Counted from the first letter of the stretch, positions 16,489 to 27,876 are shown. The stretch is DNA of 64,000 bases from JAGOCV01 sp049445855 (GCF_049445855.1 NZ_JBMSDV010000002.1:310001-374000); one strand, 5' to 3'. Notes: generated from the sequence alone by a model not told the origin. Program-made: numbers and translations.

Positions 16489-17310
16489 TCAGTAGATCAG
16501 TCGCTCGGGCCTGATTTCCTGCAGGATGGTCGTGGCAATTTCCTCGATCGACTTGGTGGTCGTCGACAGCCAGCGTATGCCGGCCCGCCGCATCATGGCT
16601 TCGGCTTCGTTCACCTCCAGCCGGCAGTTCTCGATGCTGGCGTAGCGCGAGCCCGGCCGCCGCTCGTTGCGGATCTGCGAGAGGCGTTGCGGATCGATGG
16701 TCAGGCCGAAAATCTTCTTGCGATGCGGCACCAGCGCAGGCGGCAACTGTTTGCGATCGAAATCTTCCGGGATGAGCGGGTAGTTGGCTGCCTTGAGCCC
16801 GTGCTGCATGGCCAGATACAGCGAGGTCGGCGTCTTGCCGCTGCGGCTCACGCCCACGAGGATCACGTCTGCCACCTCCAGGTCGCGGTTGGACTGCCCG
16901 TCGTCGTGCGCCAGGCTGAAGTTGATGGCCTCGATGCGGTCGTCATACTCCTTGCTCTTGCTCACGTCGGAGAAGCGGCCGATGCGGTGGTTGGACTTGA
17001 TGCCCAGTTCCTTCTCCAGCGGCTGTACGAACGTGCCGAACATGTCCAGCAACATGCCTTGGCAGCCGGCCTGGATCACGCGCAGCACGTCCATGTTCAC
17101 CAGCGTCGTGAAGACAATCGGCTTTTTCCCTTCGACCACGCCGGTGTGGTTGATCTGCCGGACGGCCTGATGGGCCTTGTCCACCGTGTCCACGAAGGGC
17201 AGGCGGACGTGACGGGGCTTCATTTCGAATTGCGCCAGGATGGCGTTCCCAAATGTTTCAGCGGTAATGCCGGTGCCGTCGGAGATGAAAAATACGGTTC
17301 GGGTGTGCAT
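16489..17310 (-). CDS. ppsR: PEP synthase regulatory protein (bifunctional kinase/pyrophosphorylase, DUF299)
   Basis: The enzyme inactivates PEP synthase by ADP-dependent phosphorylation of a threonine near the catalytic histidine and reactivates it by phosphate-dependent removal. It has 273 residues. The start MHTRTVFFISDGTGITAET is the standard family N-terminus, and the P-loop GVSRSGKTPTS lies at about 155. A longer upstream frame reads through the antisense of ppsA and is rejected. The gene is divergent from ppsA, its target, with a 166-base shared intergenic region, the usual arrangement in beta- and gammaproteobacteria. Confidence 0.95.
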   Translation of the reverse strand: MHTRTVFFISDGTGITAETFGNAILAQFEMKPRHVRLPFVDTVDKAHQAVRQINHTGVVEGKKPIVFTTLVNMDVLRVIQAGCQGMLLDMFGTFVQPLEKELGIKSNHRIGRFSDVSKSKEYDDRIEAINFSLAHDDGQSNRDLEVADVILVGVSRSGKTPTSLYLAMQHGLKAANYPLIPEDFDRKQLPPALVPHRKKIFGLTIDPQRLSQIRNERRPGSRYASIENCRLEVNEAEAMMRRAGIRWLSTTTKSIEEIATTILQEIRPERLIY

Positions 17311-17476
17311 GATGGTCTCGCGCCTACAATCTCGCCCATTATCTGAATTCCCGATCCATGCGCCCCGCTGACCCATTCCAACAACAGCAAAGTCGCCCTT
17401 CGCGCATGGACGCCGCTGACAGCCTGCCCCTGGCCAGGCCGAGCGCAGACCCGGTTTTAACTTCTGGAGCTTTCCC

Positions 17477-19870
<2,394 letters not shown>

Positions 19871-19919
19871 TGTAAATCCCTAGTGGCTCCCAAGGGGCGC
19901 GATGCGATGATCGCGGCCC

Positions 19920-21983
19920 ATGGAGTACAGGGCCTACAAGAGAAGACTGCACCGCATCCTGGCCACGTACGTGGCCTGTGTGGTGGGCTTCCTGCTCCTG
20001 ATGCTGTGGGCCGAGCAGCAAGGCCTGTCGCGCCAGTGGATCGGCCCGATCTTCATGTTCGTCAGCGTCATGGCGTATGCCTGCATCGGCATCTACGGCC
20101 GCACCACCGACGCTGGCGACTACTACGTGGCGGGGCGGCGCATACCGGCCATGTACAACGGCATGGCGTCGGCGGCCGACTGGATGAGTGCCGCGTCGTT
20201 CATCAGCTTGGCCGGGGGTTTGTACCTGCAGGGCTTTTCGGGCAGCGACGGGCAACCGGGCGGACTGGCCTACCTGCTCGGGTGGACGGGCGGCTTCTGC
20301 CTGGTGGCCATGTTGATCGCGCCGCACCTGCGGCGCCTCAACCTCTACACCGTCCCGGACTACTTCGGTGTCCGCTATGGCGGCCTCTGGCCGCGGCGGA
20401 TCGCGGCGCTGGCTGCCATCGCCTGCTCGTTCACGTATGTGGTGGCCCAGATCTATGGCGTCGGACTGATCGCTTCCCGGCTGACCGGCGTGCAGTTCGA
20501 GGTCGGCATCATGCTCGGCCTGGGTGGCGTGCTGGTGTGTTCGTTCCTCGGGGGCATGCGCGCCATCACCTGGACGCAGGTGGCCCAGTACGTGATCGTG
20601 CTGCTCGCCTTCCTGATTCCTGTTTCGTGGCTCGCCTACAAGCAGTTGGGCAATCCCCTGGCACCGCTGGTCTATGGTCAGCAGGTGCAGCGACTGGGCG
20701 AACTGGAGCGGCAATTGCTCGATTCGCCAGCCGAAAAAGAGGTGAGGGCGGAATACCTGCGCCGTGCGAGGGACTACGAGGCGCGTCTCTCCGACGTGCC
20801 GGCCGCGCTCGAGCAGGAGCGAAGGCAGTTGCAGGAGCGGGTGCATGCGTTGCGCACGCAGCGCGCGGACATGGCGCTGGTCATGGCGGCGCAGCGCAAC
20901 CTGTCCATGCTGCCCAAGGACGTCGACGCTGCCCGCGAACGCTGGTCCCGCGCCATGCACGACAACTACGAGCGGGCCCGCGCGCTCGGCGGCCTGCCGC
21001 CGCACAGCCAGGCCTTTGCGGGAGACCCGGATGGCACGCCGGAGCAGCAGAGAAGCTTCCGGACCTCGCGCATCAACTTCCTCGCCCTGATGTTCTGCCT
21101 GATGGTGGGGACGGCTGGCCTTCCGCATCTGCTCGTGCGCTACTACACGACGCCCACGGTCGCGGAGGCGCGGGTTTCCGTCGCGTGGTCGCTGTTCTTC
21201 ATCGTGTTGCTCTACATGAGCGCGCCCGCGCTCGCGGTGCTGGTGAAGTACGAGGTCATGGAAAGCCTGGTTGGCAGCCGGTTCGATGCGTTGCCGGGCT
21301 GGATCGCGCAGTGGAGCAAGGTCGATGCGGCCCTGCTGTCGGTCAGCGACATCAACGGCGATGGCATCGTGCAGTTCGGCGAGCTGAGGTTCGGCGCCGA
21401 CCTGATCATGCTGGCCATGCCGGAGCTTGGCGGCCTGCCCTATGTGGTGTCGGGACTGGTGGCTGCCGGCGGACTGGCGGCGGCCCTGTCCACTGCCGAC
21501 GGCTTGATGCTCACCATCACCAACTCGCTGGTGCGCGATCTGTATTTCGATGGCGGGCGGCGCGGTTCGGCCACACCGGAGCAGCGGGTGATCCTGTCCA
21601 AGTTCGCGCTGCTGGCGGTGGCCATGCTGGCAGCCTTCGTTGCCGCGCTCAAGCCGGCGGAGATCCTGTCGCTGGTGTCGGCATCGTTTTCGCTGGCGGG
21701 TGCCGCCTTTGTGCCGGCCATGGTGTGCGGCATTTTCTGGCGGCGCGCGACCCGCGCAGGCGCCATCGCCGGCATGCTCGCCGGTCTGGCGGTGACGGTC
21801 TATTACATGCTGGTCAATGCGCAAGCAGTGCGCAGCTTCCTCGGACTGACCGCCCCGGCCCCGCTGTGGTTCGGCATCCAGCCAATTTCGGCTGCGGTCT
21901 TCGGTGTTCCGCTGGGGTTTGCCGTGATCTGGGCGGTCAGCCTGCGCACGCCCGCGCCCCGGGCGCCAGGAAGACTGCTATAA
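19920..21983 (+). CDS. Sodium:solute symporter (SSS family) with cytosolic/periplasmic insert and EF-hand loop
   Basis: This 687-residue member of the sodium:solute symporter family is close in outline to the VC_2705 group, which is often linked to acetate or other short acids; the substrate is not known. SSS hallmarks include DYYVAGRRIP and the second-helix region NGMASAADWMSAASFI, FGVRYGG, and GGLAAALSTADGLMLTITN. Between the transmembrane blocks, residues about 255-383 form a charged, coiled-coil-rich insert (ELERQLLDSPAEKEVRAEY onward). At 477-488 the sequence DINGDGIVQFGE is a perfect canonical EF-hand calcium loop. The start is weakly supported, with no clear ribosome binding site. It lies 49 bases after ppsA on the same strand. 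Confidence 0.85.
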   Translation: MEYRAYKRRLHRILATYVACVVGFLLLMLWAEQQGLSRQWIGPIFMFVSVMAYACIGIYGRTTDAGDYYVAGRRIPAMYNGMASAADWMSAASFISLAGGLYLQGFSGSDGQPGGLAYLLGWTGGFCLVAMLIAPHLRRLNLYTVPDYFGVRYGGLWPRRIAALAAIACSFTYVVAQIYGVGLIASRLTGVQFEVGIMLGLGGVLVCSFLGGMRAITWTQVAQYVIVLLAFLIPVSWLAYKQLGNPLAPLVYGQQVQRLGELERQLLDSPAEKEVRAEYLRRARDYEARLSDVPAALEQERRQLQERVHALRTQRADMALVMAAQRNLSMLPKDVDAARERWSRAMHDNYERARALGGLPPHSQAFAGDPDGTPEQQRSFRTSRINFLALMFCLMVGTAGLPHLLVRYYTTPTVAEARVSVAWSLFFIVLLYMSAPALAVLVKYEVMESLVGSRFDALPGWIAQWSKVDAALLSVSDINGDGIVQFGELRFGADLIMLAMPELGGLPYVVSGLVAAGGLAAALSTADGLMLTITNSLVRDLYFDGGRRGSATPEQRVILSKFALLAVAMLAAFVAALKPAEILSLVSASFSLAGAAFVPAMVCGIFWRRATRAGAIAGMLAGLAVTVYYMLVNAQAVRSFLGLTAPAPLWFGIQPISAAVFGVPLGFAVIWAVSLRTPAPRAPGRLL

Positions 21984-21984
21984 T
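21976..21984 (+). promoter_or_regulatory. Extended -10 promoter of the rpsF operon
   Basis: TGCTATAAT matches the extended -10 consensus TGNTATAAT exactly. The TAA within it is the stop codon of the upstream symporter gene. No good -35 is seen, as expected for extended -10 promoters. The rpsF ATG is 67 bases downstream. Confidence 0.7.
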
Positions 21985-22000
21985 CGTGGGCTTTCCCCTT

Positions 22001-22030
22001 GCCGCACCGCTACTTGACGCAGTGGGCGGC
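22001..22030 (+). promoter_or_regulatory. rpsF leader hairpin, candidate S6:S18 autoregulatory motif
   Basis: GCCGC and GCGGC, then CCGCT and AGTGG, pair in order with one unpaired A, around a 9-base loop. The hairpin lies in the leader between the promoter and rpsF. Leaders of rpsF in many bacteria carry a hairpin with an unpaired CCG-containing segment bound by the S6:S18 complex. The position fits; the exact motif needs a covariance-model check. Confidence 0.5.
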
Positions 22031-22050
22031 TTCAACCACAAGGAGTTTGA

Positions 22051-22422
22051 ATGCGTCACTATGAAATCATCTTGCTGATCCACCCGGATCAGAGCGAACA
22101 GGTTCCGGCCATGCTGGAGCGCTACAAGGGCATGATCACCACCGGCAACGGCAAGGTGCACCGTGTCGAAGACTGGGGCCGCCGTCAGCTGGCTTACCAG
22201 ATCAACAAGCTGGGCAAGGCGCACTTCCTGTGCGTGAACATCGAGGCCGACCAGGCTGTGATGGCCGAGCTGGAGCATGCCTTCAAGTTCAACGACGCTG
22301 TCCTGCGCCACCTGACGGTGCAGAAGAAGAAGGCCGAAACCGGTCCGTCTTCCATGATGAAGACCGTCGAGCGCGAAGAGGCCCGCAAGGCCCAGCAGGC
22401 GGAGTACGCGGCAGCCGCCTGA
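22051..22422 (+). CDS. rpsF: Ribosomal protein S6
   Basis: This is a 123-residue small-subunit protein that binds S18 and the central domain of 16S rRNA. The N-terminus MRHYEIILLIHPDQSEQVPAML and the core GKVHRVEDWGRRQLAYQINK are typical. It is preceded by CAAGGAG. It is the first gene of rpsF-priB-rpsR-rplI, with an extended -10 promoter and a leader hairpin upstream. Confidence 0.98.
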   Translation: MRHYEIILLIHPDQSEQVPAMLERYKGMITTGNGKVHRVEDWGRRQLAYQINKLGKAHFLCVNIEADQAVMAELEHAFKFNDAVLRHLTVQKKKAETGPSSMMKTVEREEARKAQQAEYAAAA

Positions 22423-22444
22423 TGCGGCAAGCCCGGAAGGGCGT

Positions 22445-22732
22445 GTGAACCACGTCACGCTGACTGCCCGTATCGTCGAAGCCGCAAGCTTGCGATACAC
22501 ACCGGCCGGGTTACCGGCCCTGGACCTGAGACTCGAACATGAGTCCGAAATCCAGGAAGCCGGACAGGCCCGGCAGGTGAAGGCAGCAGTCAAGGCGGTG
22601 GCCTTTGGCTCGGTGGCCGAGACCCTCGGCAAACAGGACATCGGCACCCTCTGGCGGTTCAACGGCTTTCTGGCGACACCCCGCAACGGCAAGTACGTCG
22701 TGCTTCACATCCAGGAATTCAGTCAAGATTAA
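22445..22732 (+). CDS. priB: Primosomal replication protein N (PriB)
   Basis: This 95-residue single-stranded-DNA-binding OB-fold protein takes part in PriA-dependent restart of replication. The pattern NHVTLTARIVEAASLRYTPAGLPALDLRLEH is the usual start. It uses GTG; GGAAGG lies just upstream. The gene is set between rpsF and rpsR, as in most beta- and gammaproteobacteria, so a restart factor is made with ribosomal proteins and, downstream, the helicase DnaB. Confidence 0.95.
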   Translation: MNHVTLTARIVEAASLRYTPAGLPALDLRLEHESEIQEAGQARQVKAAVKAVAFGSVAETLGKQDIGTLWRFNGFLATPRNGKYVVLHIQEFSQD

Positions 22733-22747
22733 TTTTCAGGAGGCCCC

Positions 22748-23029
22748 ATGGCCACGTTCAAGAAATTCAACAAAGACAAGCGCCCCAAGCGCAACACCCA
22801 GTCGCTGCTGTTCAAGCGCAAGCGCTTCTGCCGCTTCACCGTCGCCGGTGTCGAGGAAATCGACTACAAGGACATCGACACCCTGCGCGATTTCATCAGC
22901 GAAAACGGCAAGATCATCCCCGCACGCCTGACCGGCACGCGCGCGATCTACCAGCGCCAGCTCAATACCGCCATCAAGCGCGCCCGCTTCCTGGCCCTGC
23001 TGCCGTACAGCGACCAGCACCGCATCTGA
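22748..23029 (+). CDS. rpsR: Ribosomal protein S18
   Basis: This is a 93-residue partner of S6 on the 30S platform. The core CRFTVAGVEEIDYKDIDTLRDFI and RLTGTRAIYQRQLNTAIKRARFLALLPY are characteristic; the basic N-terminal extension (FNKDKRPKRNTQ) is common in betaproteobacteria. CAGGAGG stands just before the start. It lies 15 bases after priB. Confidence 0.98.
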   Translation: MATFKKFNKDKRPKRNTQSLLFKRKRFCRFTVAGVEEIDYKDIDTLRDFISENGKIIPARLTGTRAIYQRQLNTAIKRARFLALLPYSDQHRI

Positions 23030-23039
23030 GGAGAACCAC

Positions 23040-23492
23040 ATGCAAGTCATCCTGCTCGACAAGGTTCTGAACCTCGGCAATCTCGGCGAAATCGTCAAGG
23101 TGAAAGACGGTTATGCCCGCAACTTCCTGATCCCGCAAGGCCGCGCCCGCCGTGCCACCGCTGCTGCCAAGGCAGAGTTCGAAGCCAAGCGCGCCGAACT
23201 CGAGAAGGCTGCCGCCGCCAAGCTGGCCGAGTCGCAAGCCCTGGGCGAAAAGCTCGGCGGCACGACCATCAAGCTGACGCAGAAGGCCGGCGTTGACGGC
23301 CGTCTGTTCGGCTCGGTCACCAACTTCGACATCGCCGAAGAGCTGAGCAAGCAAGGTTACAAGGTTGCGAAGGCCCAGGTGCGCATGCCCAACGGCCCGA
23401 TCAAGACCGTGGGCGACAGCACGGTTTCCGTGGCCCTGCACACGGACGTGGTCGTCGAAGTCAATGTCACCGTCTACGGCGAAACCGCCTGA
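23040..23492 (+). CDS. rplI: Ribosomal protein L9
   Basis: This 150-residue large-subunit protein has the N-terminal globular domain (MQVILLDKVLNLGNLGEIVKVKDGYARNFLIP), the long central helix rich in Ala/Lys/Glu (45-75), and the C-terminal domain. GAGGAGA lies just upstream. It is the last gene of the S6 operon and is followed by a strong terminator. Confidence 0.98.
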   Translation: MQVILLDKVLNLGNLGEIVKVKDGYARNFLIPQGRARRATAAAKAEFEAKRAELEKAAAAKLAESQALGEKLGGTTIKLTQKAGVDGRLFGSVTNFDIAEELSKQGYKVAKAQVRMPNGPIKTVGDSTVSVALHTDVVVEVNVTVYGETA

Positions 23493-23510
23493 TCGGCCTT
23501 TCGCTTGATG

Positions 23511-23541
23511 AAAAGCCGCCGCGAGGCGGCTTTTCTTTTTT
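23511..23541 (+). terminator. Rho-independent terminator of the rpsF-rplI operon
   Basis: AAAAGCCGCC-GCGA-GGCGGCTTTT forms a perfect ten-pair stem followed by CTTTTTT. It is 18 bases after the rplI stop. Confidence 0.95.
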
Positions 23542-23657
23542 GGGCTTTGAAGTTGTCCCGGGTTAACAACCGGAAATCCACAGCTTCTTCCCAAAGTTGT
23601 CTGCTGGACGCGCCTGCGCCGCCGCCTTAGCATCGTTCATTCAGGAAAAACAATCGA

Positions 23658-25067
23658 ATGTCAGCTGTTCTCAGCCATGCCAATGACGGCTTCCCGCAAG
23701 ACCGCCAGATCGCGCAACTTCGTGTTCCGCCGCACTCCATCGAGGCCGAGTCGAGCGTGCTCGGCGGCCTGCTGCTGGACAACAGCGCGTGGGACCGCGT
23801 GGGGGACCTGCTGACCGACGGTGACTTCTATCGTTACGAGCATCGGCTGATCTATGCGGCCATCGGCGGGCTGATCAACGCGACGCGGCCGGCCGACGTG
23901 ATCACGGTCTATGAACAGCTCCAGTCCCTGGGCAAGGCCGACGAGATCGGTGGACTGGCCTATCTGAACTCGCTGGCGCAATATGTACCGAGTGCGAGCA
24001 ACATCCGCCGTTACGCCGAGATCGTGCGGGAGCGCGCCATCCTGCGCAAGCTGGTGACCGCCAGCGACGAGATTTCCACCAACGCGTTCAACCCGCAGGG
24101 CAAGCCGGTGGACCAGTTGCTCGACGAAGCCGAACAGAAGATCTTCAACATCGGCGAGGAAGGCTCGCGGATGAAGCAGGGCTTCCAGGGCATGGATTCG
24201 CTGGTCGTGCAACTGCTGGACCGTGTGCAGGAGATGGCGGACAACCCCAACGACATCACCGGCGTGCCCAGCGGCTTCTACGACCTCGACCGCATGACCT
24301 CGGGCATGCAGGCGGGTGACCTGATCATCCTGGCGGCGCGTCCGTCCATGGGCAAGACGGCGTTTGCCATCAACATCGCCGAGCATGTGGCGCTCAATGA
24401 AGGCCTGCCGGTGGCCGTGTTCTCCATGGAAATGGGCGCCTCGCAGCTGGCTGTGCGTATCGTCGGCTCCATCGGCCGCATCGACCAGGGACACCTGCGC
24501 ACCGGCAAGTTGACGGACGACGAATGGCCGCGCCTGACCGAAGCGATCGAGAAGTTGCGCAACGTATCGCTGCACATCGACGAAACGCCGGGCCTCACCA
24601 CGAGCGAGTTGCGTGCCAACGCGCGGCGGCTGGCGCGCCAATGCGGCAAGCTGGGCCTGATCGTGGTGGATTACTTGCAGCTCATGAGCACGTCCAGCAG
24701 CATGAACGACGAGAACCGCGCAACGGCCGTCGGCGAGATTTCGCGCGGCCTCAAGATGCTGGCCAAGGAACTGCAATGTCCGGTGATTGCGCTTTCGCAG
24801 CTCAGCCGGGGTGTCGAGGCACGCACCGACAAACGGCCGATGATGAGTGACCTGCGCGAATCCGGCGCCATCGAGCAGGACGCCGACGTCATCATGTTCA
24901 TCTACCGTGACGACTACTACAACAAGGACTCCAAGGAGCCTGGCGTCGCCGAGATCATCATCAGCAAGCAGCGTAACGGCCCCACGGGCACGACCAAGCT
25001 CGCGTTCCTGAAGCCGCTGACCAAGTTCGAGAGCCTGGCAAGCGGCGGCGGTGGCGCGGACTTCTAA
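23658..25067 (+). CDS. dnaB: Replicative DNA helicase DnaB
   Basis: This ATP-driven hexameric helicase unwinds DNA ahead of the replisome. It has 469 residues. The N-terminal helical domain (PPHSIEAESSVLGGLLLDN, about 23-41) binds primase; the RecA-like domain has Walker A ARPSMGKTAF (about 229-238), Walker B LIVVDYLQLM and the final DLRESGAIEQDADVIMFIYRD. No intein or insert interrupts it. It lies 165 bases after rplI behind a strong terminator, so it should have its own promoter. Confidence 0.98.
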   Translation: MSAVLSHANDGFPQDRQIAQLRVPPHSIEAESSVLGGLLLDNSAWDRVGDLLTDGDFYRYEHRLIYAAIGGLINATRPADVITVYEQLQSLGKADEIGGLAYLNSLAQYVPSASNIRRYAEIVRERAILRKLVTASDEISTNAFNPQGKPVDQLLDEAEQKIFNIGEEGSRMKQGFQGMDSLVVQLLDRVQEMADNPNDITGVPSGFYDLDRMTSGMQAGDLIILAARPSMGKTAFAINIAEHVALNEGLPVAVFSMEMGASQLAVRIVGSIGRIDQGHLRTGKLTDDEWPRLTEAIEKLRNVSLHIDETPGLTTSELRANARRLARQCGKLGLIVVDYLQLMSTSSSMNDENRATAVGEISRGLKMLAKELQCPVIALSQLSRGVEARTDKRPMMSDLRESGAIEQDADVIMFIYRDDYYNKDSKEPGVAEIIISKQRNGPTGTTKLAFLKPLTKFESLASGGGGADF

Positions 25068-25128
25068 CGCTGTTTTCACAGGCATCCAGCGTGAATCCGT
25101 CACGCCACTGTCTTCGAAAGATCATCAG

Positions 25129-25144
25129 GGCGTCACATGACGCC
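25129..25144. repeat. Perfect short inverted repeat between dnaB and ugd
   Basis: GGCGTCA-CA-TGACGCC has perfect 7-base arms. No T-run follows on either strand, so it is a weak terminator at best. It could also be a regulator site, as it lies 37 bases before the ugd ATG. Confidence 0.35.
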
Positions 25145-25180
25145 TTCAAGCTCGTTGCGTCACAAAGACGGGGCGGTTGA

Positions 25181-26560
25181 ATGAAGGTGAGCGTATTCGG
25201 GGTGGGATATGTCGGTCTGGTGACCGGCGCATGTCTCGCCGAGCTGGGCAACCAGGTGGTCTGTATCGACATCGATCCGGAACGCATCGGGCGGCTGGCG
25301 CAGGGACAGATTCCCTTCCACGAACCCGGTCTGCCCGAAATGGTCCGCAACAACGTGGATGCGGACCGACTGCGCTTCACGTGCGAGGCGGACGAGGGTG
25401 TCGGGCATGGGGAGATCATCTTCATCGCCGTCGGAACGCCAGGCGCGGCGGACGGAAGTGCCGACCTGACCCAGGTGCGCGCAGTGGCGCGCACGATCGG
25501 CAGCCGCATGGACGCGTTCAAGGTCGTCGTCAACAAGTCCACCGTGCCTGTCGGCACCGCCGATGAAGTCGAGCAGCTGATTGCGCACGAGCTCGCACAA
25601 CGCGACCACGACGTAACCGGCGGCGCTGACTTCGCCGTCGTATCGAACCCGGAATTCCTGAAGGAAGGCGTGGCGGTCGGCGATTTCATGCGGCCGGACC
25701 GCATCATCCTCGGCAGCAGCGAGACACCTGCCGGTGCCAGGGCGCGCGTGTTGCTGAACCGCCTCTATGCGCCTTTCAACCGTCACCACGACCGCACGCT
25801 GCACATGGATCGCCGCAGCGCCGAACTCACGAAGTACGCAGCCAACGCGATGCTGGCCACGCGCATCTCGTTCATGAACGAGATTGCCAACATGGCCGAC
25901 AGCGTGGGCGCCGACGTGGATGCGGTGCGTCGCGGCATCGGTTCCGACTCGCGCATCGGTCCGAGCTTCCTCTATGCGGGCACGGGCTACGGGGGCAGTT
26001 GCTTCCCGAAGGATACGCAGGCGCTGCTGGAGACGGCGCGCGCGCACGGGCTCTCCATGCATCTGGTGGAGGCGGCCCAGCGCGTCAACCAGGCGCAGAA
26101 AGGCATGCTGCTGCGCCATGTGCTCGCGCGCATGGGTGAGGATCTCCAGGGCCTGACGTTCGGCGTATGGGGCCTGGCGTTCAAGCCCGATACCGACGAC
26201 ATGCGCGAGGCACCCAGCCGCGATGTCATCTGCGGCCTGCTCAGACGCGGTGCACGCGTGCTCGCGCACGACCCCGTGGCGATGCCCAATGCGCGCGCCT
26301 GCCTGGTGGAAGATCTGGCGGGCGATGCCGCCCTGATGGCGAACTTCAGCCTCTGCTATGCGCCGCAGGATGCGGTCGCCGGTGTGGACGCGCTGCTCAT
26401 CTTCACGGAATGGAAGGCGTATCGCAGTCCGGACTTCGAGGCCATGCGTGGCGTCATGCGCCAACCGCTGCTGCTGGACGGACGCAATCTCTACGAGCCT
26501 GCGCAAATGCGCGAGCTGGGCTTCCAGTACGTCGGCATCGGCCGCCGAAGCGCTGCGTGA
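25181..26560 (+). CDS. ugd: UDP-glucose 6-dehydrogenase
   Basis: The enzyme oxidises UDP-glucose to UDP-glucuronate with two NAD+, supplying glucuronate for polysaccharides or glycolipids. It has 459 residues. The Rossmann motif GVGYVGLVTGACLAELG (7-23), STVPVGT, NPEFLKEG and the catalytic cysteine at about 274 in GYGGSCFPKD are all present. It overlaps the next gene by four bases, and that gene is an LplT-like lipid transporter. The neighbouring glycosyltransferase could use UDP-glucuronate; this is inference. Confidence 0.96.
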   Translation: MKVSVFGVGYVGLVTGACLAELGNQVVCIDIDPERIGRLAQGQIPFHEPGLPEMVRNNVDADRLRFTCEADEGVGHGEIIFIAVGTPGAADGSADLTQVRAVARTIGSRMDAFKVVVNKSTVPVGTADEVEQLIAHELAQRDHDVTGGADFAVVSNPEFLKEGVAVGDFMRPDRIILGSSETPAGARARVLLNRLYAPFNRHHDRTLHMDRRSAELTKYAANAMLATRISFMNEIANMADSVGADVDAVRRGIGSDSRIGPSFLYAGTGYGGSCFPKDTQALLETARAHGLSMHLVEAAQRVNQAQKGMLLRHVLARMGEDLQGLTFGVWGLAFKPDTDDMREAPSRDVICGLLRRGARVLAHDPVAMPNARACLVEDLAGDAALMANFSLCYAPQDAVAGVDALLIFTEWKAYRSPDFEAMRGVMRQPLLLDGRNLYEPAQMRELGFQYVGIGRRSAA

Positions 26561-27870
26561 ACGCAGGCGTGCCCGTTGAGCCAGTCGACGGGCCCGTGAC
26601 CCAGGCAACGCTCGCTTCGGCGCGCATGCCGCGGGGCTTCTACCGGCTCATCGCCGCACAGTTCTTTTCTGCCCTGGCCGACAACGCACTGCTGATCGTC
26701 GCCATGGCGCTGCTCGCGGAGCAGGGCATGCCGATCTGGTGGGCGCCGATGCTCAAGTTCTGCTTCACGCTGGCGTACGTGATCTTCGCGCCGGGCGTCG
26801 GCCCGCTGGCAGATGCGCTGCCCAAGGCACGCCTGATGGCATGGATGAACCTGCTGAAGATCGTCGGAGTGCTGGGCCTCGCACTGCAGACCCATCCCTT
26901 GCTCGCGTTTGCCATTGTCGGGCTCGGTGCAGCCGCGTATGCGCCCGCCAAATACGGGTTGATCACCGAGCTTGTGCCGCCGCGCCAGCTCGTCGCTGCC
27001 AACAGCTGGCTCGAGGTGACCGTGGTGTGTGCTGCGCTGATGGGCACCGTGCTCGGCGGGTTGCTGGTGGCGGCTCCGGTCGTTGCAATCGGCGCGGAGT
27101 GGGGCGGGCCATGGCAGGGTCGGGGCGCGTGGTTTGCCCATCACACGGTCTACGGCGCTTCGCTGCTGGCGCTGCTGGGCATCTATTTCGTGGCCAGCGC
27201 GCTCAACCTCGGCATTCCGGACTCCGGAGCGCGCTATGCGTCGTCCACGCCGCGGCTGCATGTGCTGGTGCGCGAATTCACGGACGCCAACAGCCTGTTG
27301 TGGCGCGACGCATGGGGTGGGCTGTCGCTGGCCGTGACGACGATCTTCTGGGGCTTCGGCGCGACCTTGCAGTTCGCGGTGCTGCGCTGGGCGCAGGACT
27401 CGCTTCAGCTCTCGCTGGAGCAGGCGGCGTACTTGCAGGCTGCCGTGGCCATCGGTGTGGTGGGTGGTGCGGTACTTGCGGGCAAATGGGTCGGGCTGCA
27501 CCAGGCCATGCGCGTGCTGCCGCTCGGCGTGTTGCTGGGACTGCTGGTGCCTGTGGTGGCCTTGGTGGACGAGCTCGGCCCGGCGCTGGTCCTGCTCGTG
27601 GTGCTGGGCGTGGCCGGGGGCGCGATGGTGGTGCCGATGAACGCGCTGCTGCAGCATCGGGGCTACCAGCTCCTGACGGCGGGTCGCTCCATTGCCGTGC
27701 AGGGCTTCAACGAAAACCTGGGCGTGCTCGCCATGCTGGCCGTCTACGCCGGCCTGCTCGGGCTCGACTGGCCGATCGAGGCGATCATGACCTGCTTCGG
27801 CCTGGGCATCGCTGCAGGCGTGCTGCTGCTGGCGCTGCGTGCGAGGCGGCTGGCGCCCCTCGTCCACTGA
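26557..27870 (+). CDS. lplT: Lysophospholipid transporter LplT-like MFS protein
   Basis: LplT flips lysophospholipids such as lyso-PE across the inner membrane for re-acylation. The protein (437 residues from GTG) has about 12 membrane helices, with FYRLIAAQFFSALADNALLIVA near the N-terminus and APAKYGLITELVPPRQLVAANSWLE in the middle, both typical of LplT. The GTG overlaps the ugd stop (GTGA), implying coupling; an inner ATG at 26626 is an alternative without a ribosome binding site. No acyltransferase (Aas) domain follows; the next gene on the opposite strand is a glycosyltransferase. Confidence 0.88.
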   Translation: MNAGVPVEPVDGPVTQATLASARMPRGFYRLIAAQFFSALADNALLIVAMALLAEQGMPIWWAPMLKFCFTLAYVIFAPGVGPLADALPKARLMAWMNLLKIVGVLGLALQTHPLLAFAIVGLGAAAYAPAKYGLITELVPPRQLVAANSWLEVTVVCAALMGTVLGGLLVAAPVVAIGAEWGGPWQGRGAWFAHHTVYGASLLALLGIYFVASALNLGIPDSGARYASSTPRLHVLVREFTDANSLLWRDAWGGLSLAVTTIFWGFGATLQFAVLRWAQDSLQLSLEQAAYLQAAVAIGVVGGAVLAGKWVGLHQAMRVLPLGVLLGLLVPVVALVDELGPALVLLVVLGVAGGAMVVPMNALLQHRGYQLLTAGRSIAVQGFNENLGVLAMLAVYAGLLGLDWPIEAIMTCFGLGIAAGVLLLALRARRLAPLVH

Positions 27871-27876
27871 GGTCGC

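Noticed and set aside
23555..23590. AAATCCACA and an inverted repeat before dnaB, considered as a DnaA box or origin
   Set aside because: A single 7-of-9 match; no cluster of boxes, no AT-rich unwinding region and no dnaA/dnaN nearby.
25129..25144. Short palindrome after dnaB considered as a terminator
   Set aside because: No T-run on either strand; listed only as a repeat.
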